Position numbers and translations under genes: made by a program. Positions 44,357 through 52,197 of a stretch of 64,000 nucleotides of DNA are shown in pieces. Position 1 is the stretch's first letter. Every line of letters begins with the position of its first letter. Location of the stretch: contig DATGIL010000042.1 of the NCBI GenBank assembly GCA_035295745.1, positions 62,001 through 126,000 of the forward strand, written 5' to 3'. This DNA is from JAIQFL01 sp035295745. GTDB lineage: Bacteria; Acidobacteriota; Terriglobia; Bryobacterales; Bryobacteraceae. The notes under the pieces were generated by a model. That model did no database searches. It had not been told where the DNA came from and saw only the letters and a program-made list of their open reading frames with translations.

Positions 44357-45157
44357 ATGCGGGCCCCGGCCTTAGTCGCCATTCTGGCGGTCGCCGCCTT
44401 CGCCAAATCGTATCCGGTGGATGGCATTGTGGTTGCCCTCGATCCTTCTGGCGCTACGATGCTCGTATCGCACCGTCCCATTGGGAAGTACATGGGCGCG
44501 ATGATGATGCCGTTTCGCGTCGAGAGTCCGCGTGAGTTGCAGGGCCTGTATCCCGGCGCCCGCGTCCAGTTCGACCTGATCGTCGGCAAAAATCGATCCT
44601 TCGCACGCAACATCCGCAAATCGGGCGGCGGCGATGGCGAGATTCCCGCTCCCCGCGAAAAGCTCGCGATTGGCGCCTATCTGCCGGAGTTTCAACTCAC
44701 CGATCAGGAAGGTGCCACCGTGCGCAGTTCCGACCTTCGCGGCAGGGTCCTCGCCATCGACTTTATTTACACTCGTTGCCCGCTGCCGGATGTGTGTCCG
44801 CGCCTGGCAGCGAACTTCGCCGCGCTCCAGCGCCGCTTCCCGCAGGCACTTGGTACCGACCTCATGCTTCTCTCCGTGACGGTCGACCCCGACTTCGACA
44901 CGCCCTCGATTCTATCGGCGTATGCCAAGCGATGGGCTGCCGATAACCGCGGTTGGCGTTTTCTAACAGGCGATGTTTCCAAACTCGCGGCCGCCTTGGG
45001 CGAGGTCTATTGGAATGACGAAGGTTCGATCGGTCACAATTCCATGACCTCGATTATCGGCCGTGACGGACGCCTCGCGGCCATGGTGGACGGATCGAGT
45101 TGGCGCATCGAACAGGTCCAGTACCTGATTGCGCGTGAACTGGAAAAGCCGCGATAA
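44357..45157 (+). CDS. CusF-like and Sco1/SenC fusion protein, exported
   Basis: 266 residues. After a short leader (MRAPALVAILAVAAFA) a small copper-binding domain of CusF type is suggested by HRPIGKYMGAMMMPFRV (about residues 39-55). A Sco1/SenC thioredoxin-fold domain follows: IYTRCPLPDVCPRLA has Cys-x5-Cys instead of the common Cys-x3-Cys, and GHNSMTSIIGRDG carries the copper-binding His. Sco proteins deliver copper to cytochrome oxidase CuA or act as thiol reductases. A role in copper handling in the periplasm is well supported. Confidence 0.8.
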   Translation: MRAPALVAILAVAAFAKSYPVDGIVVALDPSGATMLVSHRPIGKYMGAMMMPFRVESPRELQGLYPGARVQFDLIVGKNRSFARNIRKSGGGDGEIPAPREKLAIGAYLPEFQLTDQEGATVRSSDLRGRVLAIDFIYTRCPLPDVCPRLAANFAALQRRFPQALGTDLMLLSVTVDPDFDTPSILSAYAKRWAADNRGWRFLTGDVSKLAAALGEVYWNDEGSIGHNSMTSIIGRDGRLAAMVDGSSWRIEQVQYLIARELEKPR

Positions 45158-45163
45158 GTCCGG

Positions 45164-45172
45164 TGCTATAAT
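45164..45172 (+). promoter_or_regulatory. Extended -10 promoter of the M48 peptidase gene, leaderless start
   Basis: TGCTATAAT is a perfect extended -10 (TGn plus TATAAT at 45167-45172). The start codon ATG begins at 45179, seven bases after the box, exactly where transcription should begin. No ribosome site fits in between. The predicted message is leaderless. Confidence 0.6.
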
Positions 45173-45178
45173 TCGCCC

Positions 45179-46348
45179 ATGCCTTCCCGTACTGCTGAAA
45201 TACTCAACTCCTCAGTTTTCGCTCCCGACCATGTGATGTTCCCAGAACTCTCCTACAAAACGTTCACTTATCCCGGGGATCAAGAAGCGCTCAGTGCTCT
45301 GAAAAGCGTTCCTGGCGCAGGCCCGCTACTGACTTACTTGCAGGAGAACTTCACGGAGCAACTGGTCTTCGTCGAAAACAACGAGCAGATGATTCGAGCC
45401 GGCGCGAAAAGCTCTTTCGCCTCTCTCTACAAGCTCGTCGAACGCTGCTCGGCCATCCTCTCCCTGCCTGTGCCGGACGTCTTCATCACCAGCAATCCGG
45501 TACTGAATGCGTATACCGTGGGCCATCGACGCACCTGCGTGGTACTCCATTCCGCTTTGGTGGATTGCATGACCGCCGACGAACTCAGCTTCGTCATCGG
45601 GCATGAACTGGGCCACATCAAGTGCGGCCACGGCCTCTATCGCCAGCTGGGAAGCTTTCTGGTGCAGTACTGGGACGCGGTCTCCGCTCTGCTGCCTATT
45701 CCGGGACTCGGGCTGTTGCGCATCCCATTGTTGTTGGCCTTCTGGGAATGGTACCGCCGCGCGGAATTTACCTGCGATCGCGCCGGTCTGTTGTGCGTGC
45801 AGAATCTCGATGCCTCTCTCAGCGCTCTGGGGAAACTGGCGGGCAAAATCACCGGCCTGGAAGACGAGTTCCATGTGGAGTCTGCGATTGCGCAGTCGGA
45901 AGCCCATCGTGACGTGAACAAGCTCGTCATGGTCGTGTCGATTTTGAACGCCATGCAGAACACCCACCCGTTCGTTCCGGTGCGCCTGAAGCAACTCCGG
46001 GAATACGCCAAGGGTCCGCAGTTTCAGGTCATCATGAGCGGACAGTACGAGCGCGATCCGCTCGGCCTGCATGAAGGCGGCGCGCGTGTGAAGTGTGCCT
46101 GCGGCGCCAAAGTCAATTCCAAACTGAACTTCTGCCCCGAGTGCGGGCGCCCCATCGATGCCGATGCAATCGAGGGAACTCTTGCCCCCTCGGCATGTGC
46201 CAGTTGCGGTGCCACTATCACTCCGGGTGTCAAGTTCTGTCCCGGATGCGGCGCCCGGCAGGATGGCGCGGCGCTGCCCGCTGCCGCTCCTGGTGGAGGC
46301 GCGCTCGATAAATTCAAGAACTTCGGTGGCGGCTTCCTGAAGCGGTAA
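45179..46348 (+). CDS. M48-family zinc metallopeptidase with two C-terminal zinc ribbons
   Basis: 389 residues. The catalytic motif is VIGHELGHIKCGH at about residues 140-152 and the third ligand Glu is in AEFTCDRAGL, as in HtpX/Ste24-type enzymes. One hydrophobic hairpin lies between them. At the C terminus two zinc ribbons follow (CACGAKVNSKLNFCPECG and CASCGATITPGVKFCPGCG), a common add-on in this family for protein binding. Probable membrane-associated protease, cytoplasmic side. Confidence 0.87.
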   Translation: MPSRTAEILNSSVFAPDHVMFPELSYKTFTYPGDQEALSALKSVPGAGPLLTYLQENFTEQLVFVENNEQMIRAGAKSSFASLYKLVERCSAILSLPVPDVFITSNPVLNAYTVGHRRTCVVLHSALVDCMTADELSFVIGHELGHIKCGHGLYRQLGSFLVQYWDAVSALLPIPGLGLLRIPLLLAFWEWYRRAEFTCDRAGLLCVQNLDASLSALGKLAGKITGLEDEFHVESAIAQSEAHRDVNKLVMVVSILNAMQNTHPFVPVRLKQLREYAKGPQFQVIMSGQYERDPLGLHEGGARVKCACGAKVNSKLNFCPECGRPIDADAIEGTLAPSACASCGATITPGVKFCPGCGARQDGAALPAAAPGGGALDKFKNFGGGFLKR

Positions 46349-46398
46349 GTTAGCTGAGCTTAGTCCGTGGTTTCGGAGTTCGCCAACGCATCGCCAGA

Positions 46399-46700
46399 TC
46401 GCTTGCTTACGCGCGCGGCTCGCAACGAGCCACGACCGTGAGGGAGTACTCTTCAAGAGCGATCTGGACGTCGCTTGCTTACGCGCGCGGCTCGCAACGA
46501 CTCACGACCGTGAGGGAGTAGTCTTCAAGAGCGATCGGGACGTCGCTTGCTTACGCGCGCGGCTCGCAACGACCCACGACTGTGAGGGAGCAGTCTTCAA
46601 GAGCGATCCGGACGTCGCTTGCTTACGCGCGCGGCTCGCAAGCGCACCCATCGCGCGAGCGTAGGTGGGTAGCTTACGAGCCACGACCGTGAGGGAGTGT
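46399..46700. repeat. Dispersed palindromic repeat, copy 3: 72-bp tandem array
   Basis: Units start at 46399, 46471, 46543 and 46615, exactly 72 bp apart. Each holds CGCTTGCTTACGCGCGCGGC, an inner palindrome CTCGCAACGAG, CACGACCGTGAGGGAG and a linker CTTCAAGAGCGATC. The fourth unit carries an extra palindromic insert before its CACGACCGTGAGGGAG part. The array fills the gap between two convergent genes (396 bp from 46349 to 46744). Because 72 is a multiple of three, both strands stay open in places and give spurious frames with the peptide ASRARKQA repeated. Confidence 0.9.
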
Positions 46701-46744
46701 TCTTGCCTGAATACGGGGCCGTATCAACGAAACGATATACTTAG

Positions 46745-49120
46745 CTATCGCTTCACGCCTGCGATCCAGTTCTGCACCACGATGATGTTGCCGGTGTATT
46801 TTCTGGCGGTCGTCGTATGCATGACGCCCGTCTCCATCGCCGCCGGCGTACCGGAAGCTCGATAGGCGAGCGACCCTCCGCTTGCCGAGAAGTCGCCAAC
46901 TCCTAAATTCGTTCCCGCCGCGTTGACGGACGCGATGGGTCCGGCTACCGGGAAGGCGTTTCCGTTCACGCGCAGTTTTACCGGGTCGAACGCCCGAGCC
47001 ATCAGGGTTGATCCATCGGCGAAGATCAGGTATCCCGACTGATTGTCGGTTCGTGACGAAACGAACTCCACGCTCGACTTCACCGGCATGATCGGCGTGC
47101 GTTCGGGCGAATCGAGCGACCCGGCGTAAAGCATGCTTCGGTCTACCTTGTTCGCGCCGGCGATGAACAGAAATCGGCGCCCGTCTGGCAGAAACTGCGG
47201 CAGCAGGTGGCGCGTCTCGTCGCGTTCCGGATCGATTCGGGTCACCTGGGCGATGGTTTTCGTGGCCACGGAAACGCGGAAGATCCCGTCGCCGATCAGG
47301 CCGATCAAAATCGTCCCATCGGATCGCCAGTCGCCGCGCATGTTGGTGTTCACCGGGCACAGACTCACGGGCGTCTGGCTGCCATCCGCGGGGATAATCT
47401 TCAATTCCCCCTTGGCACTGAACGCGAGTTGGCGGCCGTCCGGAGACCAGAAGGGCGTCCCTGCCCCTTCCGTCCCCTCCAGCAGACGCGGTTCGAGCGA
47501 ATCGAATGCCCGGACAAAGAGTTGCCCGCCGGAAGTGAAGGCTACGCTGCGGCCGTCCGGTGAGAGGGCCAGCCTGGTCACATTGCCGTCTCCCGGCGGC
47601 CACACGGTGAAGCGAGTGACTTCCTGTTTGCTCGCAATCGCCCCCGGGCCACCTGGATTCACAACGGGTGGGTGCGGGTTCAGAAATGCTGCCGCGCGTT
47701 GAGTGGCCGGGGCCGATGCGGACGGCGGTGTCGGAACGGCTGGCAGCGTCTTGATGACCGCAGGCGCAGTCAACGGCGGTTTGTAGGGCCGCGGTTGCAT
47801 CTCATAAACTTTCCAGGCGCCCCACAGTACCGCGCTTCCGAGGGCAAATGCCGCCAACACCGCGATTGGGTTTCTGCGGTGTGAAGATTTGGGAGTGGGC
47901 GCAAGCGGCGGCGCCGCGATCCGCTCGAGTGCCGCCTTCAGATCGCTCGCCGATTGCCATCGCGCCTCAGGATTCTTCGCCAGGCATCGCCTCAGGACGA
48001 GATCCAGCCCCGCGGGCGCCGATGGATCTCGCAGCTCCGGCGGCTCGCCGGTCAGGATTGCCGACATCACTATCGCCGAATTCTCGCCTGGGAACACGCG
48101 CTTTCCGGCGATCATCTCATAGAGCACCAGCCCAAATGAGAAGATGTCGCTCGCGGCCCCGGCGTCTTTCCCCTGCACCTGTTCCGGAGACATGTAGTGG
48201 AGCGTGCCCAGGATCGCTCTTTCCCGCGTTACTTGCGATCCATCGCCGGCGTGGCAAATCTTCGCCAGTCCGAAATCCAGCAACTTCACGCCGCTCCGCG
48301 TCACCAGGATGTTGCCCGGTTTCAGGTCGCGATGAATCACACCTCGCTGATGAGCCGCATGCAAAGCATCCGCTATTTGGATAGCCAATGCCAGCGCCTT
48401 CGAGGCGGGAAGTGGTCCTCGCGAAAGCTCCGACTCCAGCGTCTCGCCCTCCACCATTTCCATCACGATCAGCGGCTGTCCGCAATGCTCGTCCACTCCA
48501 TACACGGTGCATATGTTGGGGTGGTTAAGTGCGGACGCAGCTCGCGCCTCGCGATGAAAGCGGCTCAGCGCATTGGCATCGCCCACCAGTTCCGGCGGCA
48601 GAAACTTCAGTGCCACGTGGCGTCCGAGCTTGAGATCCTCGGCGCGGTAGACCACACCCATACCGCCGCCACCCAACTTCTCAATCACCCGGTAGTGGGA
48701 GACTGTCTGCCCGCGCAAATCGCCGGTATCGGGGGCTTGGCGCGCCGTGGTTCGCGGATCGGTCCCCTCGCGGTAAACCGTCTCCGTCGGCCCTTTGAAG
48801 CGGTATCCCCGGCGAGCCAGTGTCTCCACAAATCGCGGGTCTCCGGCAGAGTCCCCCAAAGCTTCGCGAAGCCTCAAGACCGCGGCGTTAATTCCATGCC
48901 CCACCTCGACGATGGTTCCGTTCGGCCAGAGCTTACGCCGGATGTCTTCCCGGAGAACCACCTCGCCTGGCTTCTCCAGCAGCATCACCAGGATCCGAAA
49001 GGGTTGCTCCTGCAACTTAACCTTCGCGCCGTTCCGTCGCAATTCGCCCGCCCGGATATCGAGTTCGAACTCGTCGAAACGAATCATGCGGGCCCCTCGA
49101 AACGACCGGGTCGACACCAT
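46745..49120 (-). CDS. Receptor-type Ser/Thr kinase: winged helix, kinase, membrane helix, PD40 beta-propeller
   Basis: 791 residues; GGAGG lies five bases before the ATG. Residues about 12-110 are an OmpR/CadC-type winged helix (LREDIRRKLWPNGTIVEVGH, RFVETLARRGYRFKG). The kinase follows (about 142-400): GGGGMGVVYRAED, the Lys in ALKFLPPEL, HRDLKPGNILV, DFGLAK, SPEQVQGKDAGAASDIFSFG. One membrane helix (IAVLAAFALGSAVLWGAW, about 425) leads to a periplasmic PD40/WD40-like propeller (SPDGRSVAFTSG, FWSPDGRQLAFS). It could bind DNA, phosphorylate proteins and sense outside signals in one chain. Confidence 0.85.
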   Translation of the reverse strand: MVSTRSFRGARMIRFDEFELDIRAGELRRNGAKVKLQEQPFRILVMLLEKPGEVVLREDIRRKLWPNGTIVEVGHGINAAVLRLREALGDSAGDPRFVETLARRGYRFKGPTETVYREGTDPRTTARQAPDTGDLRGQTVSHYRVIEKLGGGGMGVVYRAEDLKLGRHVALKFLPPELVGDANALSRFHREARAASALNHPNICTVYGVDEHCGQPLIVMEMVEGETLESELSRGPLPASKALALAIQIADALHAAHQRGVIHRDLKPGNILVTRSGVKLLDFGLAKICHAGDGSQVTRERAILGTLHYMSPEQVQGKDAGAASDIFSFGLVLYEMIAGKRVFPGENSAIVMSAILTGEPPELRDPSAPAGLDLVLRRCLAKNPEARWQSASDLKAALERIAAPPLAPTPKSSHRRNPIAVLAAFALGSAVLWGAWKVYEMQPRPYKPPLTAPAVIKTLPAVPTPPSASAPATQRAAAFLNPHPPVVNPGGPGAIASKQEVTRFTVWPPGDGNVTRLALSPDGRSVAFTSGGQLFVRAFDSLEPRLLEGTEGAGTPFWSPDGRQLAFSAKGELKIIPADGSQTPVSLCPVNTNMRGDWRSDGTILIGLIGDGIFRVSVATKTIAQVTRIDPERDETRHLLPQFLPDGRRFLFIAGANKVDRSMLYAGSLDSPERTPIMPVKSSVEFVSSRTDNQSGYLIFADGSTLMARAFDPVKLRVNGNAFPVAGPIASVNAAGTNLGVGDFSASGGSLAYRASGTPAAMETGVMHTTTARKYTGNIIVVQNWIAGVKR

Positions 49121-49323
49121 CCTTACCTCCGGTTTCCCTCTGCAATCTGCCCGTTGGACGAAGCAAGTACCGCAAAGGTCCCGTGGGATTTCACGAGTTC
49201 TCCGCGAATCACTGGCGGGGTAGCGGGAGAGTACTCACGCGTGACTGCTGCGTGACTTTTTGAGCACCGTTATTTGACCGCTCCGGCATGGAGGTACGAA
49301 GGCGCGGGGCGCACAATCGCGGC

Positions 49324-49926
49324 ATGAGAACGATCGGAGGAACGGCGGCGATTCTCTTGCTCACTGTGGTGTCCATGCCTGCGAAAGCGGCGTTGCCACA
49401 GCACCTTACTATGACGGTCCGGGTGGTTAATTCCCCCATCTCCGTGGTTAAGACCCTCGCCCAAGCCAAGAGACTGGTTGGGGAGATCTTCGAACGCGTG
49501 GGGGTCGAGATAGTCTGGCAGGATTGTCCGACTGAGACTGTCTGCCAGACCGAGCCAGGCGCCGGCAGTTTCAGGCTGGAGATCCTGGACACGAAGCAGC
49601 CTCCGCGATACGGAGATCGGACCGGCTTTGCCGTTCTGTCACGAGACCGGACCGACGGTGAATCCTACGCTGCCGTGCTCTACCCGATGGTGGAAGCGGC
49701 AGCCGCGGACCAGGGGGTCAAAGTCGCGGAGGTTCTCGCCGCTACTATGGCTCATGAACTGGGCCACCTGCTACTGGGTGCCGGATCTCATCGGACGCGC
49801 GGCGTGATGTCACCCCGCTTGGGGCATCAGCAACTCCGCTTAGCGGCTCGCGGGGAACTGCTCTTCACACCGGAGCAGGCGACCGCGATTCGCGCCCAAC
49901 TCGCGCGGCGAATGGCACAGCAATGA
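49324..49926 (+). CDS. Small exported HExxH protein, paralogue of the protein at 12855-13484
   Basis: 200 residues from the ATG at 49324 (MRTIGGTAAILLLTVVSMPA is a signal peptide; a start 12 codons earlier is open). The zinc signature is HELGHLLLGAGSH, that is HExxH with the third His eight residues on, followed by RTRGVMS, a Met that could act as a Met-turn. The N-terminal half (VKTLAQAKRLVGEIFERVGVEIVWQDC) is alpha/beta. Same spacing and same general size as the first copy. Function unknown; exported zinc peptidase is the simplest guess. Confidence 0.7.
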   Translation: MRTIGGTAAILLLTVVSMPAKAALPQHLTMTVRVVNSPISVVKTLAQAKRLVGEIFERVGVEIVWQDCPTETVCQTEPGAGSFRLEILDTKQPPRYGDRTGFAVLSRDRTDGESYAAVLYPMVEAAAADQGVKVAEVLAATMAHELGHLLLGAGSHRTRGVMSPRLGHQQLRLAARGELLFTPEQATAIRAQLARRMAQQ

Positions 49927-49965
49927 GGGTCGCATCACAGGGAATTCGACACCAGCCGCGGCTAA

Positions 49966-49988
49966 GCTTGCTTTACGCGCGCGGCTCG
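49966..49988. repeat. Dispersed palindromic repeat, copy 4 (partial)
   Basis: GCTTGCTTTACGCGCGCGGC plus TCG, one inserted T relative to the module in the other copies. It again lies between convergent genes, here in the 72-bp gap between stop codons at 49926 and 49999. Confidence 0.65.
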
Positions 49989-49998
49989 TTTGCGCTGG

Positions 49999-50418
49999 TC
50001 ATCCCCGTTCGGCCGCCTCCCCGGCATCGCCGAAGACTTCCTCGCGGATGATCCGCTCGGTGGCTTCGTTCAAGTACTCTTCCAGCGCGTTGGAGAGTTC
50101 GTTGTACTCAGGCCACAACTTCTTGTCGACAAATGAGCGAGGCGCCCGGACTACGACCGTAGTGTAGCGCTGCCGGCGATAACGATAGGGCTCCAGACCG
50201 TAGCGCCGACATAGCGCAACGAATAGCCGCCGGTGCCACAGATCCTTCATATAGAACTCCGTCTCTGTGGGCTGTTCTACCCTTTGAAAGCCCGCCAATA
50301 CGGCTTTCACCCGATCGATCGCAGCGGCGGCGGCGCTTCGTTCTCCGGCTGTGGTTGCTCCCTCGAAAAGAGCCGTGATCTTACGCAGCTTGTCGCGCAG
50401 TTCCTGTTCGGTGATCAT
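49999..50418 (-). CDS. Conserved hypothetical protein, DUF2786-like N terminus
   Basis: 139 residues. The start (ITEQELRDKLRKITALFEGA, then TTAGERSAAAAAIDRVKAVL) resembles the short DUF2786 helix pair. The middle (LWHRRLFVALCRRYGLEPYRYRRQRYTTVVVRAP) and end (FVDKKLWPEYNELSNALEEYL) form a pattern I have seen as 'hypothetical protein' in many bacteria, but no function is known to me. Cytoplasmic; rich in Arg and Tyr, perhaps nucleic-acid or protein binding. Confidence 0.6.
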   Translation of the reverse strand: MITEQELRDKLRKITALFEGATTAGERSAAAAAIDRVKAVLAGFQRVEQPTETEFYMKDLWHRRLFVALCRRYGLEPYRYRRQRYTTVVVRAPRSFVDKKLWPEYNELSNALEEYLNEATERIIREEVFGDAGEAAERG

Positions 50419-50486
50419 CGACTCTCATAGAGTATTCCAAAAATCCGGCAAGCTTCCGGCCTGAGTTTTCTTGACGCGAGCCCCCG

Positions 50487-51272
50487 TTACCGGCCCGTGC
50501 TCGCGCCAATCAATCCGCGCGAAATCTCTCCGCAGACTGCCTTCAGTTCCGGCACCAGGCCCGACGCCCGTTCCATGCTCATCCGGAACACCGGACCTGA
50601 AATGCTCAGCGCTGCAAGAACGTGTCCGTCCGGGCCCGCGATCGGCGCCCCGATGCAGCGCCCTTCCAGCTCATTCTCCTGATTATCCAAAGCCCAGCCT
50701 TGCTGCCGTACCTTTTGAATCTCCGCCAGCACGGACACCTTATTGGTCAGAGTCTCGTCCGTTAGTTTGGGTGTACCCTTCAAACGCAGTAGCCGCGCCA
50801 CCTCTTTATCCACCAATCCTGCCAGCATCACCTTGCCCAATGCCGTGGAATGCAGATAGCGCCGATTGCCGATCTTGGACGACATGCGGACTGCCTGCGG
50901 GCTCTCCACCGTATTGATCACCACCACCTCACCCGCATCCAGCAAGCCCAGATTCACTGTCTCCTTGCATGAGGAGACCAGGCGTTCCATCAGCGGTTGC
51001 GCCACCCGCGTCAGGACTTGTTCCAGGGGTGCCGCGCGCTGCAAGTCGAAGAGCTTTTTGGCCATCCGGTAGCTGCCGTCAGGTGCACGATCCAGATAGC
51101 CGCGGCCTTCCAGCGTGGTCAGGATCCGATATACGGTAGCCTTCGGCAGTTCCACCTTGCGCGACAGCTCCGCCAGCCGGAATCCGGATTCCGTTGCCTT
51201 GATTGTCTCCAGGATATCGAGTGTCTTGTGCAGGACCCGTACCCCGCCAAGTTCTGTGGCTTGCTCGGTCAT
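50487..51272 (-). CDS. IclR-family transcriptional regulator
   Basis: 261 residues. The winged helix (LAELSRKVELPKATVYRILTTLEG, about 33-56) and the effector domain with LHSTALGKVMLAGL and LEGRCIGAPIAGPDGHVLAALSISGP match the IclR family (KdgR, IclR). Divergent from the isomerase and GH88 genes across a 99-bp region, so it most likely controls them in response to a uronate catabolite such as 2-keto-3-deoxygluconate. Putative operators are listed separately. Confidence 0.88.
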   Translation of the reverse strand: MTEQATELGGVRVLHKTLDILETIKATESGFRLAELSRKVELPKATVYRILTTLEGRGYLDRAPDGSYRMAKKLFDLQRAAPLEQVLTRVAQPLMERLVSSCKETVNLGLLDAGEVVVINTVESPQAVRMSSKIGNRRYLHSTALGKVMLAGLVDKEVARLLRLKGTPKLTDETLTNKVSVLAEIQKVRQQGWALDNQENELEGRCIGAPIAGPDGHVLAALSISGPVFRMSMERASGLVPELKAVCGEISRGLIGASTGR

Positions 51273-51285
51273 TGTTTCACATTGT
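51273..51285. promoter_or_regulatory. Operator-like site 1 next to the IclR gene start
   Basis: TGTTTCACATTGT, starting directly at the base before the IclR ATG; its core TCACATTGTAA is a near-symmetric half of the palindrome in site 2. Identical at 12 of 13 positions to site 2, which is exactly 100 bp away. Confidence 0.5.
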
Positions 51286-51321
51286 AATACACTCCGGTTC
51301 GAATTTCAGGTCTGTTTCTCG

Positions 51322-51350
51322 TTGACAGCCTGCACGATTCGACTTATCCT
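51322..51350 (+). promoter_or_regulatory. Sigma-70-type promoter of the uronate genes
   Basis: TTGACA at 51322-51327, 17-bp spacer, TATCCT at 51345-51350. Predicted start of transcription about 15 bases before the ATG at 51372, between the two operator-like sites. Confidence 0.6.
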
Positions 51351-51371
51351 AGTGGCGGAATACGACATACC

Positions 51372-52196
51372 ATGTTTCACAATGTGACTCAAGAGGACTG
51401 CTTGATTCGCGCCACCCACACCCGCAAAGGGCGCACTTCGTGGCTCACTCCGGACACCGCGGCCGTGCGGCATCTGCACTATGGTCGGATCCAACTCGAT
51501 CCGGGCAGCGCGCCCTTGTCCTTCTTCACGGGCACACACGAAACCGGCCTCATCTGCCTGCGGGGGCGCGCGACGGTCGAGGTGGCCGAACAGTCGCACG
51601 AGCTCGCGCCATACGATGCGTTGTACATTCCGCGCGATTCCTCGGTAGTGGTCATACCTTCCGCCGAGGGTTGCGATTTCGCGGAGATTTCGGCGCCTGT
51701 CTCCGGCAGCTATCCGTTGCAGTTCGTTCCGTTCGCTGCCGTCCGGCCGAATCCCACTCTGCACTTCCAGGCCGGAGGCCCCAACTGCAGGCGCGATCTC
51801 AACATCCTCATTGGGAAGAACGTCGAGGCCGGCCGGATCCTCGCCGGTGTGACCTTCAGCGACCCCGGTAACTGGACTTCCTGGCCGCCCCACGAGCATG
51901 GCGCTACCTTGGAAGAGGCTTACCTTTATATCGATATGCCGGCGCCCGCCTGGGGACTACAACTCGTCTACACCAATCCGCGGGAACCAGAACTGGTGGT
52001 GGCGGTCCGCGAAGGCGATTGCGTGGTCATGCCCCAGGGCTATCATCCCAACGTCGCCGCTCCCGGCGGCTCCATCAATTTCCTTTGGATGATGGCGGCG
52101 CATCGTGAAGTGACCGACCGCGAATTCGGACTCGTCAACGTGCAGCCCGAGTATGCCGCGGCCGGCTCGGGTCTGGAGTCCGCGCGAGGGAAGTAA
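51372..52196 (+). CDS. KduI/IolB-family isomerase
   Basis: 274 residues with a two-cupin layout of the KduI/IolB family. The cupin metal-site block WPPHEHGATLEEAYLYID and the later MPQGYHPNVAAPGGSINFLW (with the His of GYHP) are the IolB/5-deoxyglucuronate isomerase hallmarks. IolB works in inositol breakdown, whereas the relative KduI isomerises 5-keto-4-deoxyuronate; the neighbouring IclR regulator and GH88 hydrolase favour the uronate role. No other iol genes are here. The stop is one base before the next start. Confidence 0.8.
   Translation: MFHNVTQEDCLIRATHTRKGRTSWLTPDTAAVRHLHYGRIQLDPGSAPLSFFTGTHETGLICLRGRATVEVAEQSHELAPYDALYIPRDSSVVVIPSAEGCDFAEISAPVSGSYPLQFVPFAAVRPNPTLHFQAGGPNCRRDLNILIGKNVEAGRILAGVTFSDPGNWTSWPPHEHGATLEEAYLYIDMPAPAWGLQLVYTNPREPELVVAVREGDCVVMPQGYHPNVAAPGGSINFLWMMAAHREVTDREFGLVNVQPEYAAAGSGLESARGK
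51373..51385. promoter_or_regulatory. Operator-like site 2 overlapping the isomerase start codon
   Basis: TGTTTCACAATGT begins at the T of the ATG. Its core TCACAATGTGA is a perfect 5+1+5 palindrome. Being inside the first codons it could block elongation or pair by looping with site 1. Confidence 0.5.
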
Positions 52197-52197
52197 G

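Noticed and set aside
45326..46456. 376-codon open frame on the minus strand
   Set aside because: Antisense to the M48 peptidase gene and extends into the repeat array.
46502..46684. Possible small gene with a 24-residue repeat (minus strand)
   Set aside because: It is only the 72-bp DNA repeat read in frame; no ribosome site or known domain.
46399..46700. CRISPR-like array of 72-bp units
   Set aside because: The whole 72-bp unit repeats, including the linker; there is no unique spacer and no cas gene, and the modules occur dispersed elsewhere.
48197..49255. 352-codon open frame on the plus strand
   Set aside because: Antisense to the kinase gene with its clear motifs.
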